A DNA stretch of 12,393 nucleotides from an uncultured Lewinella sp. (GTDB taxonomy: Bacteria; Bacteroidota; Bacteroidia; Chitinophagales; Saprospiraceae), in contig CALIGP010000342.1 in NCBI GenBank assembly GCA_938021455.1, positions 1-12,393 of the forward strand. Reading direction: 5' to 3'. The notes beneath the pieces were generated by a model. That model was not told where the DNA came from and made no database searches. It worked only from the letters and a program-made list of their open reading frames with translations. A program made the position numbers and the translations under genes. This document shows, one piece after another, positions 8,084-12,393 of the stretch (position 1 is the stretch's first letter; the number at the start of each line of letters is the position of its first letter).

Positions 8084-8390
8084 GATCACTTGGGAGTTGG
8101 AGCCCTAATATAATTCTTTTAGATGGCCTTTGGCTTGGGGGGCTTTGCGGTGGTCCCCCTGATGTGCCTCGCGATGGGCTCCCTCGCGGGCTTCGCCCAC
8201 TCAGTCAGCCATCGCTACGCTAGACGCCCCATCCGGGGCTGGAGCGTGTGATGGGGATAAAAACGGGGGAGCCCTGAAAGGGCGTTTATTGTAGCGATGG
8301 TTGACGTAGTCGGCGCAGCTGACGAAGGAGCCCATCGCGCGAAAGGTATGCCCCGTGCGGAGCCTACAAGACCATCGAACTACAAGACCA
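8084..8390. other. Intergenic region between ppk1 and the PSD1 gene
   Basis: This 307-bp gap contains no credible gene. Most of it is taken up by the inverted-repeat element at 8170-8339 and the 13-bp direct repeat at 8364-8392. Next to the PSD1 start there is an AT-rich patch (about 8105-8122) that could hold its promoter, but I find no good match to the TAnnTTTG element. Open frames here encode very Arg/Pro/Ser-rich peptides and look like by-products of the palindrome. Confidence 0.6.
8170..8339. repeat. Long imperfect inverted repeat with internal hairpins (candidate MITE/REP-like element or structured RNA)
   Basis: Arms at 8170-8218 and 8291-8339 are both 49 bp and are reverse complements at 40 of 49 positions without gaps. 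They begin and end with perfect blocks (CGCGATGGGCTCC and CCATCGCTAC). The 72-bp spacer contains CCCCATC (8227-8233) pairing with GATGGGG (8250-8256) and GCCCT-GAA-AGGGC (8271-8283). An alternative pairing joins ACGCCC (8224-8229) with GGGCGT (8279-8284). No transposase or target-site duplication is visible at the tips. The size and layout suit a non-autonomous mobile element, a BIME-like repeat or a branched RNA. Lying past the ppk1 stop, it may also affect the end of that transcript. Confidence 0.8.
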
Positions 8391-8392
8391 TC
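8364..8392. repeat. 13-bp tandem direct repeat running into the ppk1 stop codon
   Basis: CTACAAGACCATC occurs at 8364-8376 and again at 8380-8392, separated by 3 bp (period 16). The second copy overlaps the ppk1 stop codon (8391-8393, minus strand). It may be a small local duplication at the edge of the neighbouring inverted-repeat element. Confidence 0.8.
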
Positions 8393-10487
8393 ATTGTTCC
8401 GCTTCCGCCGCCGCCTTCTCCGCCTGTTCCAATTCATACTGTACCAGTTCCCGCTTTATCGTATGATAGGTCTCTTCCTGACTGCGGCGGCTAATGTTGC
8501 TGCCCCCCCTGAAGTAGGCGTTGGTTTGCTGGTCGCTTAGTAGGCGAGCCTTCGTGTTATCATTGAGCTGAATGTCAAGAAAGTTGAGCACTTTAGCCTT
8601 CAAGCCTGGGGAGTAAATCGGGAAGGTTGTTTCTATCCGGTGGCTGAGGTTGCGCGTCATGAAGTCTGCGGAACTAAAGTAGACCAAGTCTTCACCACGG
8701 TGGTGGAAATGGAATACTCTTGCGTGTTCCAGGTAACGATCCACAATGCTGATGCCATGGATGTTTTCACTTATCCCTTTATGGCCTGGAATGAGACAAC
8801 AAATTCCCCGGATGATCAGATTAATCTTCACGCCGGCCTGACTGGCTTTAAACAATAGGTCAATCATAGACTCATCCTGCAGGCTGTTCATCTTTAGGGT
8901 CATCGCTGCAGGGCGCCCGGATTTGGCCTCCCGGGTTTCGTATTTAATCAGGTCCTCCAAGCCGCGGCGAAGGTTAAATTGACCCACCATCAGGTGCTCG
9001 AAGGGTTCCTCCGGCTCCTGAACACTTTCCAGGAAACTGAAAACGCGGGAAACTTCATTCGTTAGGCGTTCGTCTGCCGTAAAGAGCCCAAAGTCGCTAT
9101 AAATTTTAGCGGTGTCTTCGTGGAAGTTACCAGTAGAGAGATAGTTGTAGATGCGTTCTTCTCCGTTTTCTACGCGCCGGACGAGCGCTAGTTTAGAGTG
9201 CACTTTAACGCCAGGAAAACTGTAGTTTACCTGTACGCCAGCCTGCTCAAGTTTTTCTCCCCAGTTGAGGTTGGCCTCCTCATCAAATCGGGCTTTAACC
9301 TCAATGAAGGCATTAACTTGCTTGCCCGCTTTAACGGCAGCCATCAGTGCCTTCATAATGCGGGAACGTTTGGCTACCCGATATTGGACAATCTTAATGT
9401 GGGTGACGTGAGGATCCTTAGCCGCTTCCTCAAAGAAGCGAACGACGGATTCGTAATCTTGATAAGGATAGTGAAGTAAATGGTCTTCTTCGCGGATGGC
9501 GGCCCAGAAGTCATCCGCCGCCTCTAACTGAGGATAGGGTAGTGGCTCCTGTGGAGGATTTTGCAACTTATTCATCCCGAAAGTCGGGAATTTGAAAAAG
9601 TCGAAATTGTTATGGTATCGCCCTTCGGCCAGGATGTCAAATCGATCCAATTCGAAACTTTCTTCGAGATACTTTTTAAGCTCCTCCGTCATCGTCCGGT
9701 CGTAGACGAACCTACTGGCGGGACCAACGTGCCGCCGCTTTAGGCTGTTCTTAATTTTTGTCAGCAGGTCTCCGCTAAACTCATCGTCAATGTACAACTC
9801 GGCATCCCGCGTCAGTTTAATGCTGTAGGTGTCTTCGATTTCGTAGCCGGGGAACATCCAGGAAACGGAATGCCGCACGATATCGTCGAGCATAATCAGA
9901 TTGTACGTTCCGTCAACGGAGGGAAGTTCAATAAAGCGGGGAAGGTGGTCGCTGGGAATTTTGACGATGGCATAGTACGTCTTCTTGTTTGCCTTACCCT
10001 TCATCTGGATGGCCAGGTACAGCTGGGCGTTATTGAGGAAAGGGCGAACCATGTCTTTTACGAGTAGAACGGGCTGCACGTAGGGAAGCATGTTCTCCTT
10101 GAAGTAGCTTTCTACGTATTCGCGCTCTGCTTCGTTCAGGTCAAGACGGCGCTTCAGGTAAATACCGTGGCGGGCCAGCTCAGGGATGATCTTTTTTTCG
10201 AAGATTCGACCGAACTCCTCCTGCTGCCGGTTCACGATCCGCTGGATCGTCCGGACGGTTTGTTTGGGGCTGATGTCCAGCTCTTTCTTGGTCTTTTTGC
10301 CTACCCGCAGCAGGTTTCGGTGGTTGGCCATCCTTACCCGGAAAAATTCATCGAGGTTTGAACTGTAGATGGCCAGGAATTTAATGCGCTCAAATAGTGG
10401 CAGCGTTTCGTCCTTGGCCTCCTGCAACACGCGATGGTTGAAAGATAGCCAGCTAATGTCACGGAGAATGGTTGGCTTGTCGTTCAT
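8391..10487 (-). CDS. ppk1: Polyphosphate kinase 1
   Basis: PPK1 reversibly transfers the terminal phosphate of ATP onto a growing inorganic polyphosphate chain. The ATG at 10487 gives 698 residues, the usual family length, and starts directly with the N-terminal domain (RDISWLSFNHRVLQEA, SSNLDEFFRVRM). The frame is open to 10703, but the extra 72 residues translate an intergenic palindrome and are rejected. Family landmarks: YHNNFDFFKFP (about 291-301), LLHYPYQDYESVVRF (about 337-351), QYRVAK (368-373), the phospho-accepting His in VHSKLALV (His430, equivalent to E. coli His435), YLSTGNFHEDTAKIYSDFGLFTADERLTNEV (about 449-479), GICCLIPG, the second catalytic His in LEHARVFHF (His588, equivalent to E. 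coli His592) and FSSADFMTRNLSHRIE (about 604-619). The last residues form an Ala/Glu-rich tail. All catalytic residues I can check are present. No exopolyphosphatase gene is adjacent; the neighbours are DUF72 upstream and the PSD1 gene downstream. Confidence 0.97.
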   Translation of the reverse strand: MNDKPTILRDISWLSFNHRVLQEAKDETLPLFERIKFLAIYSSNLDEFFRVRMANHRNLLRVGKKTKKELDISPKQTVRTIQRIVNRQQEEFGRIFEKKIIPELARHGIYLKRRLDLNEAEREYVESYFKENMLPYVQPVLLVKDMVRPFLNNAQLYLAIQMKGKANKKTYYAIVKIPSDHLPRFIELPSVDGTYNLIMLDDIVRHSVSWMFPGYEIEDTYSIKLTRDAELYIDDEFSGDLLTKIKNSLKRRHVGPASRFVYDRTMTEELKKYLEESFELDRFDILAEGRYHNNFDFFKFPTFGMNKLQNPPQEPLPYPQLEAADDFWAAIREEDHLLHYPYQDYESVVRFFEEAAKDPHVTHIKIVQYRVAKRSRIMKALMAAVKAGKQVNAFIEVKARFDEEANLNWGEKLEQAGVQVNYSFPGVKVHSKLALVRRVENGEERIYNYLSTGNFHEDTAKIYSDFGLFTADERLTNEVSRVFSFLESVQEPEEPFEHLMVGQFNLRRGLEDLIKYETREAKSGRPAAMTLKMNSLQDESMIDLLFKASQAGVKINLIIRGICCLIPGHKGISENIHGISIVDRYLEHARVFHFHHRGEDLVYFSSADFMTRNLSHRIETTFPIYSPGLKAKVLNFLDIQLNDNTKARLLSDQQTNAYFRGGSNISRRSQEETYHTIKRELVQYELEQAEKAAAEAEQ

Positions 10488-10522
10488 GAATATGGGATGG
10501 AAGGAATAAAGGAGTAAGGGTG

Positions 10523-10529
10523 CAAGGTA
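10523..10529 (-). promoter_or_regulatory. Possible ppk1 promoter -7 element
   Basis: The minus strand reads TACCTTGCACC here, one T short of the Bacteroidota TAnnTTTG consensus and very similar to TACCTTTGCACC before the DUF72 gene. It would give a leader of roughly 30 nt before the ppk1 ATG. No convincing -33 TTTG is found at the expected spacing, so this is tentative. Confidence 0.3.
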
Positions 10530-10541
10530 GGGAAAATGGAT

Positions 10542-10658
10542 GTTTTGTAGGGCGCAGTCGCAGGTGCAATGTTTGTTTGTCGCGCCGGCTTCAGCCGGCG
10601 CTGTGCCGACTGAAGTCGGCACTTCAACTTCCCCTGCACCTGCGTCCGCGCCCAAAAC
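10542..10658. repeat. Nested inverted repeat (cruciform): outer stem enclosing twin hairpins
   Basis: Outer arms at 10542-10568 and 10640-10658 (extended pairing from about 10635) match over GGGCGC...CGCAGGTGCA at 16 of 19 positions and extend through GTTTTG/CAAAAC with a 2-nt bulge. Inside are two adjacent perfect 8-bp hairpins: GCGCCGGC-TTCA-GCCGGCGC (10582-10601) and GTGCCGAC-TGAA-GTCGGCAC (10603-10622). Their tetraloops, TTCA and TGAA, are reverse complements of each other. No T-run follows on either strand, so it is not a textbook terminator, though it lies between the DUF72 stop and the ppk1 start. It resembles REP/BIME-type dispersed palindromes. Confidence 0.85.
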
Positions 10659-10669
10659 GTTTCTGTTTC

Positions 10670-11578
10670 CTAAAATAAACTCATCTGCTCCGGCCCCGCC
10701 CACTCACTTGGTCCACGTACATTGGCAAATTCCATTCCCTGCAAGTGTTGGTTGAACCAGGCCGAAGCATCTGGCGATAAGACATTGTCCGGCTGATGCG
10801 GGAAGAAGTACGTCTCCGGCAGGTTCCACGCTTTGAGCTTGTCTGCCCATTCTTCCATACGGGAATAATCAGTGGACACTAGCCCGTTACCCACGAAACG
10901 AATCATCGTCCTCGGGGCCGTAACGTAGTTGTGGAGCACGTCCCGCCTGCCGGCAACATCGGTAATGACGGCCGCGATCTGCCGGGCCGCCAGGGCATCC
11001 ATTAGTGCTTCGGTGGCGAAAGGATCAGAAAACCAGCTTTCATGCCTGACTTCAACGGCTAGAGGAAGGAGCCGGGGCCAACGGTCCAAAAAAGTCTCCA
11101 GTTGCTTCAGCCGGTCGGCACCAAAGTAAGGTGGTAACTGCGCGAAGGCACAGCCCATTTTCTCCTTTAACCCGTCCAGGCTACCCACAAACTGCTGTAG
11201 CTCCCCGCCGTTCATCCCGAAATCATTCCGGTGGCTGATGGATTGAGGCACTTTGGGGCAGAATCGAAAATCGGCGGGCACCGTCTCATACCATCGGCGA
11301 ATGGTCTCCTTGTCCGGAATCCGATAATGCGTGGTGTTCAGCTCAATGGTGTTGAACTGTTCACCGTAGTGTTTGAGGTAGTCAGCGGTCTTGGTCTTAT
11401 CCGGATACCATTTGCCCACCCATTCTTTCATGCTCCAGCCCGTAGCACCGATATAAATGCTTGGTCGGTCGCCGTCCGCACCTAATTCGTACCGGTCCAG
11501 CCGGGGGCGGTTGGCCAGTGGATCTAAAGGAAGTTCAAAGTGAACGGAAGAAAGATCGGATGCTTTACCAAATTTCAT
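10670..11578 (-). CDS. DUF72 (YecE-like) family protein
   Basis: The protein has 302 residues and is a complete member of the DUF72/YecE family, a TIM-barrel-like fold of unknown biochemical role, predicted cytoplasmic (no signal peptide). Family landmarks: IYIGATGWSMKEWVGKWYP (41-59), FNTIELNTTHYRIP (75-88), FRFCPKVPQSISH (104-116), CAFAQLPPYFG (143-153), LAVEVRHESWF (173-183), MIRFVGNG (225-232) and TYFFPHQPDN (256-265). The first 40 residues are a variable lead-in with no recognised motif. The C-terminus ends in PEQMSLF, which resembles a beta-clamp-binding QxxLF peptide. The ATG at 11578 is preferred because it follows the candidate promoter at 11766-11773; a later start would still keep the conserved core, so the N-terminus is less certain. 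It is separated from ppk1 by 182 bp holding a palindromic element, so shared transcription is uncertain. Confidence 0.93.
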   Translation of the reverse strand: MKFGKASDLSSVHFELPLDPLANRPRLDRYELGADGDRPSIYIGATGWSMKEWVGKWYPDKTKTADYLKHYGEQFNTIELNTTHYRIPDKETIRRWYETVPADFRFCPKVPQSISHRNDFGMNGGELQQFVGSLDGLKEKMGCAFAQLPPYFGADRLKQLETFLDRWPRLLPLAVEVRHESWFSDPFATEALMDALAARQIAAVITDVAGRRDVLHNYVTAPRTMIRFVGNGLVSTDYSRMEEWADKLKAWNLPETYFFPHQPDNVLSPDASAWFNQHLQGMEFANVRGPSEWAGPEQMSLF

Positions 11579-11759
11579 ACGTAGTAGCCATGCTTTTTCC
11601 CCAGAGCAAATGGTCCTGAGGCCAGTATAACTGACTTGGGTAAAGAGTAGTTTAAAATTTGGTAGGTAGATCCCAATAACCTGTCAACATCAGGTTTTAT
11701 GTGGGTTACGGATGTGTTGTCCGAAAAACCTCTCTTCAATAAAATTAGAGAGTAACGCG
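11579..11759 (-). promoter_or_regulatory. Predicted long 5' leader of the DUF72 gene with two hairpins
   Basis: If transcription starts about 7 nt after the -7 element at 11766-11773, the mRNA has a leader of about 180 nt. It contains CTCTCT/AGAGAG (11730-11735 with 11747-11752, 11-nt loop) and AACCTG/CAGGTT (11678-11683 with 11691-11696, 7-nt loop). I do not recognise a known riboswitch. A 108-codon open frame crosses this region but starts upstream of the promoter and is not credible. Confidence 0.3.
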
Positions 11760-11765
11760 ATGGTG

Positions 11766-11773
11766 CAAAGGTA
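11766..11773 (-). promoter_or_regulatory. Bacteroidota-type promoter -7 element for the DUF72 gene
   Basis: The minus strand reads TACCTTTG, an exact match to the TAnnTTTG -7 consensus of Bacteroidota sigma factors, followed by CACC. The -33 TTTG is not obvious at the usual spacing; the upstream stretch is A-rich (seven A residues). Position and direction fit transcription of the DUF72 gene. Confidence 0.5.
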
Positions 11774-12165
11774 GCGTTTGTCACCGTTTTTTTGCGGTTA
11801 GTTGTCACTAATTTGCTACAGTTCCGTAAATGGGGTAGATGGGTATGGCTTGACATTCCGGGGAGGAGCGCTTTGAGGCCACGACTTGAACGGACGATCA
11901 TCTGTAACGTTTGCGTTCATCCTTCCTGCCCAATAAAAAGGAGTCCAAAACTATAGGGGGGGCGGATTATAAGATTCCATACAAACAACAAATCCACTTT
12001 CATCTGTGAAATCCGTGATCTTGCCCACTCGTTTATAATAAGGCTCCTTTTTTTTAGACCAGTCCCCATTTTCAGTACCATTTAGTTATTCATTTGTGTA
12101 TCACTATAGCTGGGATAACTATTGTGCCTGCTACAAATTGGAATAGCCTGCTCTAACACCTTTTT
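11774..12165. other. Divergent intergenic region, no gene recognised
   Basis: This is the rest of the gap between the divergent DUF72 and secreted-protein genes. I see no RNA gene or credible coding frame. AAAAAGGAGTCC (11935-11946) and GGCTCCTTTTT (12043-12053) are near inverse copies about 100 bp apart, and a run of seven Gs lies at about 11957-11963. The right end is AT-rich and holds the tentative promoter of the plus-strand gene. Confidence 0.5.
12093..12124 (+). promoter_or_regulatory. Possible promoter of the plus-strand secreted protein gene
   Basis: TTTG at 12093-12096 is followed after exactly 19 bp by TAACTATTG (12116-12124). The spacing and the -33 element fit the Bacteroidota consensus (TTTG-N19-TAnnTTTG), but the -7 element is an imperfect match. 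It would give a leader of about 35 nt before the ATG at 12166. Confidence 0.35.
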
Positions 12166-12393
12166 ATGAAACACTATTCTCTACATATTATTTGCCTTCC
12201 ATTTTTATTTTTTCTTTTCGGCGGCCAGATGATTCTGGCTCAATCAAAAGCGAACGATAGTTATGTAACGGAGGGTAATAAGAAAACATTTAGTGAGGAT
12301 AGTTGCTCGACTTCCGGGACGCTTATCATTAATGAGGTGGGTAATTATGATAACTCAACACTTAAGCAATTCAGTGACTTCATTGAACTTGTT
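12166..12393 (+). CDS. Secreted protein, N-terminal fragment, possible lamin-tail-like domain
   Basis: The frame is open from the ATG at 12166 through all 76 codons to the right edge, so only the N-terminus is present. Residues 1-25 form a signal peptide: a short basic start (MKHYS), a strongly hydrophobic Phe/Leu-rich core and a likely cleavage after ILA before Gln26. Residues about 51-76 (SGTLIINEVGNYDNSTLKQFSDFIELV) resemble the opening strand of lamin-tail domains (pattern LIINEV...DFIELV), which are frequent in secreted Bacteroidota proteins that also carry T9SS sorting domains. The C-terminus is outside the window, so type IX export is only a guess. There is no Shine-Dalgarno sequence; an AT-rich stretch precedes the ATG, usual for this phylum. 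It is the only plus-strand gene and diverges from the DUF72 gene. Confidence 0.75.
   Translation, partial: MKHYSLHIICLPFLFFLFGGQMILAQSKANDSYVTEGNKKTFSEDSCSTSGTLIINEVGNYDNSTLKQFSDFIELV

Noticed and set aside
8084..8089. GTG start for the PSD1 protein.
   Set aside because: The ATG two codons later gives the same lipoprotein signal and ATG is the more common start; the difference is two residues.
8201..8437. A 78-codon Arg-rich minus-strand frame and overlapping plus-strand frames.
   Set aside because: They translate the inverted repeat and the out-of-frame 3' end of ppk1; the low-complexity Arg run is the antisense/shifted reading of the Ala/Glu tail.
10582..10622. Intrinsic terminator for the DUF72 gene.
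   Set aside because: The hairpins are strong but no T-run follows on the minus strand; a dispersed palindromic element is the better description.
10488..10703. A 72-residue N-terminal extension of polyphosphate kinase.
   Set aside because: It translates the intergenic palindrome, overlaps the end of the DUF72 gene, and PPK1 proteins normally begin at the RDISWLSFNHR block just after the ATG at 10487.
11575..11901. A 108-codon minus-strand open frame overlapping the DUF72 start codon.
   Set aside because: It has no recognisable motif, an atypical composition, begins upstream of the candidate DUF72 promoter and spans the probable leader; most likely chance.

Overview
The window looks like a chromosomal stretch from a marine-type Bacteroidota bacterium, most plausibly Saprospiria/Lewinella-like. 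The reasons are a canonical type IX secretion (T9SS) C-terminal sorting domain on one protein, a TAnnTTTG-type -7 promoter element, start codons without clear Shine-Dalgarno sequences, and a planctomycete-style cytochrome/DUF1501 gene pair of the kind also found in Bacteroidota. The genus is inferred from protein style and composition; no search was run.

Almost everything is on the minus strand. Reading in the direction of transcription, from right to left: a DUF72/YecE-family protein (10670-11578); polyphosphate kinase ppk1 (8391-10487); a large exported PSD1-type cytochrome-like lipoprotein with an inserted LamG domain (4889-8083); a Tat-exported DUF1501 protein (3350-4819); a T9SS-exported beta-propeller-like protein with ELWxxDGT repeats (823-3168); and a di-heme cytochrome c peroxidase/MauG-family lipoprotein cut by the left edge (1-739). 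On the plus strand, a secreted protein that may begin a lamin-tail-like domain starts at 12166 and is cut by the right edge. A gap of about 590 bp separates this divergent gene from the DUF72 gene.

The PSD1 and DUF1501 genes are 69 bp apart and form a recognised family pairing, so they are probably co-transcribed. With the T9SS protein and the peroxidase they make a run of four consecutive exported proteins, two of them carrying CxxCH heme-binding motifs. This could be a cell-envelope redox or substrate-processing locus, but its substrate is unknown. PPK1 and DUF72 are cytoplasmic and probably unrelated to that run.

The least explained material is in the gaps. Three of them hold strong, differently built inverted repeats: a heptamer-array hairpin ending 5 nt before the peroxidase start codon (745-818); a 49-bp imperfect inverted repeat with internal hairpins between ppk1 and the PSD1 gene (8170-8339); and a nested cruciform with two perfect 8-bp hairpins whose tetraloops are complementary (10542-10658). 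These are the best candidates for undescribed dispersed elements or structured RNAs. I see no complete mobile element, CRISPR array, tRNA or rRNA.
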